Origin: Lentisphaerota bacterium
Lineage (GTDB): Bacteria > Verrucomicrobiota > Lentisphaeria > Victivallales > Victivallaceae
Assembly: GCA_015061885.1 (NCBI GenBank)
Contig: SUVS01000011.1
Location: 1-56,958, forward strand
Length of the DNA: 56,958 nucleotides
Direction: 5' to 3'
A program made the position numbers and the translations under genes. Numbering within the stretch: the first letter of the stretch is position 1; each line of letters opens with the position of its first letter. Shown piece after piece: positions 24,917 to 32,868 of the stretch. Under the pieces are notes generated by a model that made no database searches, was not told the DNA's origin, and was given only the letters and a program-made list of their open reading frames with translations.

Positions 24917-26310
24917 CAGCGGACAGTTTGTTTGAGTTTTTTCGCTATATCTGTATTGTCGATAAAACCGTTGAACTCTTCTGCTCCAACTCCACTGGCG
25001 GTAGTCAGAACCGGCAACGCTGTATGGGCCCCGGTTGTCCAGCCGACTGCACACTTGTTGTTGAATATCCGCACGATGATCCGGGCAAGCCAGGAACCGC
25101 CTTTATTCACGCCTTGGGGGAATTGGTCATTAAAAGCTGTTTCAATTTCTTTAAGCTCTGCGTCGGAAAGTTCCAGCGAGCCGGCTTTGGGTTTTTTTCC
25201 GGCGGCGGGAACCATATTGAAATATTCTTTCATAAGTTTTTTTATGTCATCAAACTTCAGCGTGCCTTTGCTGTCGGCAAGTTCCTTGAGCTTGACGGCA
25301 AATCCGCTCTGCGAACACTTCTGATACTGCAGATTTTCGAGGTATGACTTGTAGCCGGTTCCGGCAAAACCCAGCGTAAGACCGCCGGTTTCGTGGTCGC
25401 CGGTAACAACGATCAGGGTTTCTTCGGGGTGTTTTCCGGCAAACTCAAGTGCCGCTTTTACAGCTTTGTCGAAGTCCAGTATTTCGTGCATAACAGTTGC
25501 GGCGTCGTTGCTGTGGCAGACCGGGTCAATACGGCCGCCTTCGGTCATGATAAAGAAGCCTTTTCCGTTATCCAGCAGTTTGATTGCCTGCTGAACAAAG
25601 TCGGCAAGAGACATATCGTCAGCGGTACGGTCAATGGCATAGGGCAGGGGCCCTTCGGCTCCGACGGCAAAAAACTTGCCGCTGCCGGGTTTGAGTGCAG
25701 TTATTGCCTGTTTGCCTTTGGCAACCTGATAACCGGCTTGGGCAGCAAGATCGTAAATATTGCCTTTATAGAGTTTGCTGGTTTTATCGTTATATTTAGC
25801 CACTCCGCCGCCGCCGAAATAATCAAAGTTGGAATTTACCAGGTCAAGGGCAATACCGTAATAGTTTGAGCGAGACGTTCTGTTGGCGTAAAACGATGCC
25901 GGGGTGGCGTGGTTGATAGTTATGGATGTAATGATACCGACTTTTCTGCCGGAATCTTTAGCGACTTTGGCAATCGAGGTCAGGTTGTTTTTGCGTTTTG
26001 CATCCATGCCGATACAGCCGTTGACCGTTTTTTCGCCGCAGGCAATGGCAGTACCGCTGGCGGCGGAGTCGGTGATGAATGAATCAGCCGAACTGGTGCT
26101 GGTTACAGCCTGACACGGCATGGAGTTGATGCAGAGCTTGCCTTTGCCGAGGCGTTTGCTGTATTCTTCAGCCATCATACGCTGGGGTACACTCATACCG
26201 TCGCCGATAAAGAGGAATACATATTTCACCGGTTTGATTTCAGCTGCCGACAGCATCAGAGATGCGGTCAACATGCCCATGAAAACGAGTGCTGTCAATA
26301 ATTTTTTCAT
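24916..26310 (-). CDS. Alkaline phosphatase, exported
   Basis: 464 residues with a Sec signal peptide (MKKLLTALVFMGML ... SAAE). Metal and catalytic motifs: FIGDGMS (~35-40), ITDSAASGTA with nucleophile S82, EGGRIDPVCHSND, and VTGDHETGG. It hydrolyses phosphomonoesters in the periplasm. ATG 26310 was preferred over the TTG six bases upstream, with AAGGA at ~10 nt. A promoter lies at 26352-26380. I saw no clear Pho box. Confidence 0.92.
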   Translation of the reverse strand: MKKLLTALVFMGMLTASLMLSAAEIKPVKYVFLFIGDGMSVPQRMMAEEYSKRLGKGKLCINSMPCQAVTSTSSADSFITDSAASGTAIACGEKTVNGCIGMDAKRKNNLTSIAKVAKDSGRKVGIITSITINHATPASFYANRTSRSNYYGIALDLVNSNFDYFGGGGVAKYNDKTSKLYKGNIYDLAAQAGYQVAKGKQAITALKPGSGKFFAVGAEGPLPYAIDRTADDMSLADFVQQAIKLLDNGKGFFIMTEGGRIDPVCHSNDAATVMHEILDFDKAVKAALEFAGKHPEETLIVVTGDHETGGLTLGFAGTGYKSYLENLQYQKCSQSGFAVKLKELADSKGTLKFDDIKKLMKEYFNMVPAAGKKPKAGSLELSDAELKEIETAFNDQFPQGVNKGGSWLARIIVRIFNNKCAVGWTTGAHTALPVLTTASGVGAEEFNGFIDNTDIAKKLKQTVR

Positions 26311-26351
26311 GATCAAAAAATCCTTTTCTTTGAGGTTGTTTGTATTACAGT

Positions 26352-26380
26352 AATATACATCAATCCGTACTCAAAATCAA
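26352..26380 (-). promoter_or_regulatory. Promoter of the alkaline phosphatase/YibE unit
   Basis: Minus strand: TTGATT (26380-26375), 17-nt spacer, TATATT (26357-26352). Confidence 0.55.
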
Positions 26381-26386
26381 ATGATT

Positions 26387-26653
26387 TTATTCCGGAGCCG
26401 TGCTTTTTTCCAATTCTTCAAGATATTTCATTGCTTCGGCACGGCAACTGCCGCACATCTCCTGTGATGGCTGCAATGAACCGCAAAATGCCGGTCGGTC
26501 GGGCGAAGCAAATATTTTACAGCTCATATCTGCTGCTAAATTTACACACGGTACTCCAGCTGGTTTGCCATGAGGCATGTTGGGTATGAAACTGGTTATG
26601 GAAGGGGCAATACAGCACGCCCCGCAATTTTTCCGGCATTGGAACTTTTCCAT
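26387..26653 (-). CDS. YkgJ-type zinc/iron-chelating cysteine-cluster protein
   Basis: 88 residues with CRKNCGACC, MPHGKPAGVPC, CKIF, RPAFC and MCGSC, nine or more cysteines in the YkgJ layout. The family binds Fe-S or zinc; the exact role is unknown. It begins 2 nt after the sirtuin stop. Confidence 0.88.
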   Translation of the reverse strand: MEKFQCRKNCGACCIAPSITSFIPNMPHGKPAGVPCVNLAADMSCKIFASPDRPAFCGSLQPSQEMCGSCRAEAMKYLEELEKSTAPE

Positions 26654-26655
26654 TT

Positions 26656-27405
26656 TTATTTACCCAACTCTGCAAGTTTTTCAAAACTCGCACCTAAATC
26701 GCTGAAACGCCATGTTGCGTATTGATCCAAACCGGTGGGTTGACTGTTGATTATTGCCAGCTTGCCGCCGCCGCGGAGCGTGTATTGCGGCAGTAACGCC
26801 GCCGGATTGACCGTTAAACTGCTGCCCAATACGATCGCCAGATCGGCACTTGCAAAATCATTGAACGCCTGTTCCAGCAAGTCCTGGTCAAGTTGTTCGC
26901 CGTAAAAGACGATTTCCGGCTTGACAATGCCGCCGCAATCGCAACGGGGGCAGTTGCCGGATTGTACTATTGGGGCTATATCATTATAGCTGTAATATTT
27001 ATGGCAGCTCAAGCAGTGATGGTGTGCCGGACTGCCGTGCAATTCGTAGAGGCGTTTGCTCCCGGCGTGCTGATGGAGTATATCTATATTCTGGGTATAT
27101 GTTCTGTTTATGAGATTGCTTTTTTCCCAATCGGCTATGACTTTATGCACGATATTGGGCTGGTAATTTTCCAGACCGTAAACAAAAGTCTGTGCCCATT
27201 CGTAAAAATATTCCGGGTGTTTGAGAAAACATGGCAAAGAGAGGATCTCCTCCACTTCCAAACCATGCCATTTCTTGCGGTAAACACCTTTCACTCCCCG
27301 GAAATCCGGTATGCCGGACAAGGTGGAAATTCCCGCTCCGGTAAAGACCAATACTTTGTCGGATTCGAGAATCGTTTCATAAAGATTTTCTATATCATGT
27401 ATCAT
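26656..27405 (-). CDS. Sir2-family NAD-dependent protein deacylase (sirtuin)
   Basis: 249 residues. GAGIS (23-27), PDFRG (33-37), TQNID (104-108), catalytic H123 in ELHGS and a zinc site with C131, C134, C152 and C155 are all present. It removes acyl groups from lysines using NAD+. I set the start at ATG 27405; the upstream TTG at 27432 would overlap the M20 gene. The unit M20-sirtuin-YkgJ is tightly spaced. Confidence 0.92.
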   Translation of the reverse strand: MIHDIENLYETILESDKVLVFTGAGISTLSGIPDFRGVKGVYRKKWHGLEVEEILSLPCFLKHPEYFYEWAQTFVYGLENYQPNIVHKVIADWEKSNLINRTYTQNIDILHQHAGSKRLYELHGSPAHHHCLSCHKYYSYNDIAPIVQSGNCPRCDCGGIVKPEIVFYGEQLDQDLLEQAFNDFASADLAIVLGSSLTVNPAALLPQYTLRGGGKLAIINSQPTGLDQYATWRFSDLGASFEKLAELGK

Positions 27406-27428
27406 ACCCTGTCCGGCTCCGGAGGTTG

Positions 27429-28736
27429 TCAAAGATCAGTTGACTTGATGGTCTGATTGATCTTTCTGATGGTTGCTTTGTATTCTTCCATCGGCATAAG
27501 GTTTTCTTTATGTGCGGCAATGGCTTTGCCCCTGGCTCCGTCGCCGTACAGCAGCTCGATGGCGGTAAGGGCTTCGACTTGTGCATTGACAATGTAAGAT
27601 GAATATTCATCGCCGATCCGGTAATCTATACCGTGAGCCTGCCCCTCGCAGCCGGGAACATATCCATGCACCGCAGGAATAACCGTTGCCACATCTCCCA
27701 TATCGGTACTGCCGGCGGCAAAAGTCGTGTTGTCGTCAAAGGCGGCATCCGGCTGCAGATAGTGGACAATATCGCCGACCATGTGGCCAAGTTCCACATC
27801 GTCGTACAGCGGCAGAAAGCCGTTGACCGTTTCGATGGTCACTTCGCACTCGGCGGCTTTGGCGGCGTGCATTACTACATTGTCAAAACGCTCATTGAGT
27901 TTGAGCATTTCATCAAGTTTGGGCATCCGTACCATGTATTCCATAGTAACTTCGTTGGGGATGATGTTTACTGCGTCGCCGCCGTGAGTGATGATGCCGT
28001 GGATCCGGGCATAGGCGTTGTAACCCAGAGATTCACGCATCAAACCGATAGCATCCATGGCAAGCGTGGCGGCACTCAAGGCGTTGCGGCCGTTCTGGGG
28101 ACCGGCGGCATGACAGCTTACCCCGTGAAAGGTCAGGCGTTTATTGATCGCTCCGTTATGATCGCGGTGCCCGAAGCCTTTGGAAAGGTGATTCATGTAA
28201 GCTATATCCACATCATCCAGCACGCCTTCGAGCATCAGCTGGGACTTGCCGGAGATGGCTTGAATTTTGCCTTCCTGCATGAGTTTTTTACGGTAATCCA
28301 GCTCAATACCTTCTTCTGCCGGAGTTCCGATAAGCACCACTTTGCCGCACAGATCATCTTTTACCGCCAGTATGGCTATGGCTGTACCGATCAAACCGGG
28401 GCCGCCGACATTGTGCCCGCAGGAGTGGACCGCACCGGTGTTTTTGTCGCACTCCGGGTGGTTGGGTATGAGCAGTGAATCCATCTCGCCCATGATCGCC
28501 ACGGTCGGACCGGGCTTGCCGGTATCAATATCCGCCCGGAATCCGGTCATCGCCAGACCGGTTTTTACTTCCAAACCCAGTTTACGCAATTCGTTGACTA
28601 TGTGGGCAGATGTTTTTACTTCGCGGTAGCCGGATTCCGGATTGTTCCAGATCCAGCGTCCGGTTTCAATAATGGAGTCTTTGGAGTTTTCGATCGCCGC
28701 CAGAGCCGTCTTTCTTACAGTTTCCAGATCTCGCAT
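27429..28736 (-). CDS. M20-family amidohydrolase (AbgB-like)
   Basis: 435 residues: a catalytic domain interrupted by a lid domain (~200-320). Visible motifs are MGEMDSL, HSCGHNVG with metal-binding Cys and His, GTPAEEG, FHGVSCHAAG and GSTDMGDVA. It probably cleaves an N-acyl or aminobenzoyl amide. It starts after a strong terminator that isolates it from the PIG-L gene. GAAAGAG precedes the ATG. Confidence 0.88.
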   Translation of the reverse strand: MRDLETVRKTALAAIENSKDSIIETGRWIWNNPESGYREVKTSAHIVNELRKLGLEVKTGLAMTGFRADIDTGKPGPTVAIMGEMDSLLIPNHPECDKNTGAVHSCGHNVGGPGLIGTAIAILAVKDDLCGKVVLIGTPAEEGIELDYRKKLMQEGKIQAISGKSQLMLEGVLDDVDIAYMNHLSKGFGHRDHNGAINKRLTFHGVSCHAAGPQNGRNALSAATLAMDAIGLMRESLGYNAYARIHGIITHGGDAVNIIPNEVTMEYMVRMPKLDEMLKLNERFDNVVMHAAKAAECEVTIETVNGFLPLYDDVELGHMVGDIVHYLQPDAAFDDNTTFAAGSTDMGDVATVIPAVHGYVPGCEGQAHGIDYRIGDEYSSYIVNAQVEALTAIELLYGDGARGKAIAAHKENLMPMEEYKATIRKINQTIKSTDL

Positions 28737-28754
28737 AAATTATACTCTTTCATT

Positions 28755-28786
28755 AAAAAAGCACCGTCAGCGTCTGCCAACGGTGC
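28755..28786 (-). terminator. Intrinsic terminator of the NagB-like/PIG-L unit
   Basis: GCACCGT at 28761-28767 pairs with ACGGTGC at 28780-28786; six T follow on the minus strand. Confidence 0.85.
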
Positions 28787-28804
28787 CTGATGTTTTACGA
28801 TACC

Positions 28805-29614
28805 TTAAAGCGTACCATTCTGCAAGCGGATCTCGTATTCGGGATCAACATAACAGTCGCCGGTCGCTTTGAGTGCGTCCACCAGCGGGTTGAATTCTGC
28901 ATCACAGAAACCCACATGGCTGTGGCGTACCCAGCCTTCAGCATATTTGTAGTTTTTGGAAAGTCTGCCGAAGTGTTCGCCCTTGTTGAGCAAGTCGGTA
29001 ATGTAAGCATCTTTGCCCTGACTGACATCCAGCCAATGTTTCTGGCTGACATGGCAGACCAATCCGGCAACTTTCTGCTCAATGACCGGTTCCACATTCA
29101 CATAGATTTCCGGCACCACCGGCCGACGCATGGCATCGGTCAGACTGTGAGGCATGGAGTGATAAACCCGCACATCGTTGGTCACGATCGGAGTCGGCGT
29201 GGCACAGAGAAAATTCTGCATGCCGCGGCAGAACGCCGCCGATACCGCCAGACGGCCGGTGTTGGTGTGGTCTTCCATGTAGTCATAAGGCCCATGGGTC
29301 AGAATGATTTCAGGAGCGACTTCACGCACAACGGGAACGAGTTTGCTCAAAAGTTCATGAGTGTAATAAACCTGCAAATCGTCGCAAAGGGGTTCGTGGA
29401 ACACTGCACCGATGGTCTTGGCAGAGTTTTTGGCTTCTTCCAAGCGGATCTTTACGATTTCTTCATAGGTGTATTCTGCTGTACCCAGACTGCCGTTGGC
29501 TACATCCATGTAATGGATTTCGTAACCGGCTTTTTTAAGCATCATAAGCGTACCGGACATACCGAAGTCAATGTCATCGGGATGACAGGCAATCGCCATT
29601 GCAGTTTTAGCCAT
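28805..29614 (-). CDS. PIG-L (LmbE-like) N-acetylglucosamine deacetylase
   Basis: 269 residues. The zinc-binding ACHPDD motif (H11, D13, D14) and a later MEDHTNTGR motif define the PIG-L fold, which deacetylates GlcNAc-containing lipids, glycans or small thiol precursors. It lies 25 nt after the NagB-like gene and shares its promoter and terminator, so the two probably process an amino-sugar in succession. No signal peptide. Confidence 0.88.
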   Translation of the reverse strand: MAKTAMAIACHPDDIDFGMSGTLMMLKKAGYEIHYMDVANGSLGTAEYTYEEIVKIRLEEAKNSAKTIGAVFHEPLCDDLQVYYTHELLSKLVPVVREVAPEIILTHGPYDYMEDHTNTGRLAVSAAFCRGMQNFLCATPTPIVTNDVRVYHSMPHSLTDAMRRPVVPEIYVNVEPVIEQKVAGLVCHVSQKHWLDVSQGKDAYITDLLNKGEHFGRLSKNYKYAEGWVRHSHVGFCDAEFNPLVDALKATGDCYVDPEYEIRLQNGTL

Positions 29615-29639
29615 TTTATTTCACGCTTTCTTCAATAAA

Positions 29640-30566
29640 TCAATGCATTTCCACGCCGCAGACACCGAAACCGCCACGGTAGAAGTTGAAGATGACCGAC
29701 GGGTGATCGCTCAACAGCGACATCGGGACACGGCTGTCCGCGATCTTGCGGCTGATCATGTAAGTAGTCAGACGCTGACCGAAGGGGTTGTCGTGATGGC
29801 CGGGATGCCAGATCGAAACATTTTCCGCCTTCCAGGTCTGAACCGGGCCGACGGTTACGGCACTGGTCGGAACATTCTGCACGGTACCGCCGCCGGAGGT
29901 ACGGGCATTCTGGATCAGAGTGATCGGGTGCAGTTCCACCTGACGGGTGGAGAGCTTGCGGTATTCTTCCGGAGTCGGCGGTTCATCTTTGTACTGACCG
30001 GCACGCTTCACGGGGTCGTTGAATGCCCAGTGTTTGGTTTCACCCTGACCGCCCTGCATGAGCAGACAGCGGGCCTGATCCCAGGATTTGATGTATTCGG
30101 TGGGGTCTTCGCTGGGGAAGTGCAAATTTTCCATGGGCATACGCAGTTCGGGGCGGATGCGGTTGAAGCACAGTTCCATATCAGCTTTGGCGAAGCCCAG
30201 CGGGAAGTTCATATCGGCGGCTTTGCCGTCAACAATCCACTCATCCATGCCCCAGAAATGGCAGTTTTTGAGGTTTATATCCAGAGCATTGACGATTTCA
30301 GCAACGATCGGCAGCTGTTCGGTCGGACCGATGGGGCCGCAAAGACCGACGGGGTTGGAGGGGGTGGCCTGTTTCCAGACTTTCACATATTCCAGAGCTT
30401 CTGCCGCGTAGAATTCCTGCAAAGTATCAAAAATATTGATTTTGAAACCGGGGCGTTCATAGCTCTTGAGGGTATCAATAGTGATTTTTGCGGCTTCATC
30501 GAGGATTTCCCGATCCAGAGTTGTGTAATCCCACCAATCCGGTGAAATCTTGCTGAAAGGTTTCAT
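29640..30566 (-). CDS. NagB/glucosamine-6-phosphate deaminase-like protein, divergent
   Basis: 308 residues. The NagB fold is recognisable from [16 protein letters not shown] (substrate loop), [13 protein letters not shown] and HWAFNDP, but the catalytic segment differs from the usual GxDGHIAFNEP: the Asp before the His is replaced by GETK, and the terminal Glu by Asp. The reaction may therefore not be classical GlcN6P deamination. AGGA precedes ATG 30566. It is first in a two-gene unit with the PIG-L deacetylase. Confidence 0.75.
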   Translation of the reverse strand: MKPFSKISPDWWDYTTLDREILDEAAKITIDTLKSYERPGFKINIFDTLQEFYAAEALEYVKVWKQATPSNPVGLCGPIGPTEQLPIVAEIVNALDINLKNCHFWGMDEWIVDGKAADMNFPLGFAKADMELCFNRIRPELRMPMENLHFPSEDPTEYIKSWDQARCLLMQGGQGETKHWAFNDPVKRAGQYKDEPPTPEEYRKLSTRQVELHPITLIQNARTSGGGTVQNVPTSAVTVGPVQTWKAENVSIWHPGHHDNPFGQRLTTYMISRKIADSRVPMSLLSDHPSVIFNFYRGGFGVCGVEMH

Positions 30567-30604
30567 CTTTTCCTGCTTTCATTATTTGTTTGACTTGTAT
30601 TTCC

Positions 30605-30629
30605 CCGGAATGTTGTATTTTCCGGAAAA
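30605..30629 (-). promoter_or_regulatory. Operator-like palindrome in the NagB-like leader
   Basis: TTTTCCGGAAAA at 30618-30629 is a perfect 12-bp palindrome, and CCGGAA recurs at 30605-30610, 17 nt away. Both lie between the promoter and the gene. Confidence 0.4.
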
Positions 30630-30646
30630 AAGTTACACACCTTATC

Positions 30647-30674
30647 ATTATAGCCCAAAGAGTAAAAAAGTCAA
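30647..30674 (-). promoter_or_regulatory. Promoter of the NagB-like/PIG-L unit
   Basis: Minus strand: TTGACT (30674-30669), 16-nt spacer, TATAAT (30652-30647), near sigma-70 consensus. Confidence 0.75.
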
Positions 30675-30734
30675 AACTTCAAGAGCATTTTTTGCATAAT
30701 TTTTTAATATTTTACAAAAAAATGCCCTTTTGAT

Positions 30735-30763
30735 TTGAAAAAAACACCTTTATGCAGTAAAAT
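30735..30763 (+). promoter_or_regulatory. Promoter of the lipoprotein/tadA/birA unit
   Basis: TTGAAA at 30735-30740, 17-nt spacer, TAAAAT at 30758-30763, ~35 nt before the ATG. Confidence 0.6.
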
Positions 30764-30798
30764 ATAAAACTGTAAATTCAGTATTTGGAGATGTTATT

Positions 30799-31194
30799 AT
30801 GTTGAAAAAAATTGTTGTTTCTCTGTGTGCTGCCGCATTGCTGAACGGTCTTGCCGGTTGTGCTTCGGCTCCTAAAAAGATGATTTCGGAAGATATTGAA
30901 GTTCTGGAGGTTTTTGCTCCGGAAATAAAAGTATTGAAAAATCCCAAATTGCGGGCAGGCTCGCAGGAAAAATATCAGGCAGCCAAACGACTTGCCGAAG
31001 GTGTGGATTTTTCGCTCACCCGCAGTGTTGAAACGCTTGAACAGATATTTTTACCGGCGGATGCTCTGACCACAACCAGTATTGAATATGGCGATGAGAT
31101 AGCGTTTTATTATCCTTACAAAGATCATTATGTAAGATTCCGTTTCTGGCGTACTAAAAATGCGATCACCGATTCCGAGGTGCGTATAAAGTGA
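30799..31194 (+). CDS. Small lipoprotein of unknown function
   Basis: 131 residues with a lipoprotein signal: hydrophobic core and lipobox LAGC at ~18-21. The mature domain (~110 residues) has no family I recognise and ends in a basic stretch. Its stop overlaps the tadA GTG by 4 nt. Lgt, needed to modify it, is encoded at 40291-41079. Confidence 0.75.
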   Translation: MLKKIVVSLCAAALLNGLAGCASAPKKMISEDIEVLEVFAPEIKVLKNPKLRAGSQEKYQAAKRLAEGVDFSLTRSVETLEQIFLPADALTTTSIEYGDEIAFYYPYKDHYVRFRFWRTKNAITDSEVRIK

Positions 31195-31673
31195 GAAGTC
31201 TGCTGAACGATGAGTATTTTATGCTCCGGGCACTGGCGGAAGCCGAAAACGCTTTTGCCGCCGGAGAAGTCCCGGTCGGAGCCGTGGCGGTAAAGGGTAC
31301 GCAGATAATCGGCAGAGCTTACAATCAGGTCGAAACACTGAAAGATGCCACTGCTCATGCCGAAATTCTTGCTTTGACTCAAGCGGCGGCTTATCTCAAT
31401 GACTGGCGGATGGATGAAGTTGAACTTTTTGTTACCAAAGAGCCTTGTGCCATGTGTGCCGGGGCATGTGTCAATGCCAGAGTCAAACGGGTGGTTTACG
31501 GTTTGCCTGATCCCCGTTCCGGGGCGTGCGGTTCGGCTTTGGATGTTACCGGTTTTCCGGGAATGCTCTGGCAAGTCGAGGTAAAAGGCGGGGTTTTGGC
31601 TGAAGAGTGCGGAGCTGTAGTAAAAGAGTTTTTCCGGCAGGTGCGGGAAAAAAAGCTCAATAAACCCTCTTGA
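31191..31673 (+). CDS. tadA: tRNA-specific adenosine deaminase
   Basis: 160 residues; converts A34 to inosine in tRNA-Arg. HAE (56-58) and PCAMC (85-89) form the zinc site and proton shuttle; YFMLRALAEAE and GALDVT-like regions fit TadA. The GTG start overlaps the lipoprotein stop (GTGA) and gives the expected length. Confidence 0.93.
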   Translation: MRSLLNDEYFMLRALAEAENAFAAGEVPVGAVAVKGTQIIGRAYNQVETLKDATAHAEILALTQAAAYLNDWRMDEVELFVTKEPCAMCAGACVNARVKRVVYGLPDPRSGACGSALDVTGFPGMLWQVEVKGGVLAEECGAVVKEFFRQVREKKLNKPS

Positions 31674-31690
31674 CCATTTTGCAATAATTT

Positions 31691-32470
31691 ATGGATATAA
31701 ACGACTTATCAATAAACCTCCTGCACTTTGCAGAAGTTGACTCCACTAATACATACGCTAAAGTTCACCACAGTGAACTTGCCGACGGCACGCTCATTTA
31801 TGCTGATATTCAGACTGCGGGCAGGGGGCGGCTTGACCGGATATGGCTTTCACGCAAGGGGAATTTTTTCGGTACTTTACTGATGAAAAAACTTGCCAAT
31901 CCGTTTTTGGGGACAATGGTGCTTTCGCTGGGGGCGTTGGATGCTTTGAAAAATCTGGCTCCGGATTTGCCGGTCTGGCTTAAATGGCCGAATGATTTAT
32001 ATATAGAAGATGCCAAACTTGCCGGTATTCTTTCCGAAACTGTTCAGCAATGCGATAACTCGCGGATCATCGCTGCCGGAATAGGTTTGAATCTGGTTCT
32101 TTCTTCCGATGACCGCTCGGTTATCGGCAAGCCCGCCGCCGCAGTTGAAAATGATAAAATAAATCCGGAAAAATTCGCTTTGGAATTGGCAAAATGTGCA
32201 AAAAAGTATTATATTATGGGAATAGCTTGTAGTGAGAAACTTTTTGAACTCTGGCGTAAACGCAACGATCTCGTTGGTATGGAACTGGTTCTGGAACTGG
32301 GCGGGGGTGTGAGTGTTTGCGGTACAGCTGCGGGAATTGCCGCCGACGGCGGGCTGATACTCCGCGATGGAGAGGGTCGGGAAAAAACTTACTATTGCGG
32401 CGATGTAAGCGTAAACCGGGAATCGGTACGCCGGGCATGGGAACGCAGAAAAGCCTTGAATGAAAATTGA
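31691..32470 (+). CDS. birA: Biotin--[biotin carboxyl-carrier] ligase, monofunctional
   Basis: 259 residues; AEVDSTNTYAK, QTAGRGRLDRIW (biotinyl-AMP loop), LKWPNDLY and KLAGILSE are all present. The N-terminal HTH repressor domain of E. coli BirA is absent. It stands directly before the biotin-dependent decarboxylase genes, whose OadA carries two biotinyl domains, so the ligase is next to its substrate. The Shine-Dalgarno is weak. Confidence 0.92.
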   Translation: MDINDLSINLLHFAEVDSTNTYAKVHHSELADGTLIYADIQTAGRGRLDRIWLSRKGNFFGTLLMKKLANPFLGTMVLSLGALDALKNLAPDLPVWLKWPNDLYIEDAKLAGILSETVQQCDNSRIIAAGIGLNLVLSSDDRSVIGKPAAAVENDKINPEKFALELAKCAKKYYIMGIACSEKLFELWRKRNDLVGMELVLELGGGVSVCGTAAGIAADGGLILRDGEGREKTYYCGDVSVNRESVRRAWERRKALNEN

Positions 32471-32574
32471 ATAACAACTTTATTGTAAAGTAAATAACAA
32501 CCGCTGTCGGTGCGTCGGAGCAGGAGAAAAACTGTTCTTGCGTGCCTGCACACATTTAACCAAAAGGACTTTTT

Positions 32575-32832
32575 ATGTCAGAAAAAGTACAGCTTTTGCT
32601 CGACGGTGTCAAGCTCATGGTCATGGGTATGGTCGCCGTGTATGTCTTTCTGATTCTGATGGTATTCCTGATGAATCTTCTGTCGAAACTTCTCGCTCCG
32701 CTCGGCAAAGCCGGATTTCTTGAACCGGCAGCTCCGGTAAAAAAGGCAGCTCCGAAAAAGGCGGCTTCCGGCAATGATGCTGCTCTCGTTGCAGCGGCAG
32801 TGGCGGCAGTCAAGGCACACACCAGCAAGTGA
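32575..32832 (+). CDS. oadG: Na+-pump decarboxylase gamma subunit
   Basis: 85 residues, with one TM segment (~12-36) and a Lys/Ala/Pro-rich cytoplasmic tail, as in OadG. It anchors the alpha subunit to the beta subunit. AAAGGA precedes the ATG, after a ~100-nt leader. Confidence 0.85.
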   Translation: MSEKVQLLLDGVKLMVMGMVAVYVFLILMVFLMNLLSKLLAPLGKAGFLEPAAPVKKAAPKKAASGNDAALVAAAVAAVKAHTSK

Positions 32833-32868
32833 TCAATAAAAATTTATCATAAAAAACAAGGAATAAAA

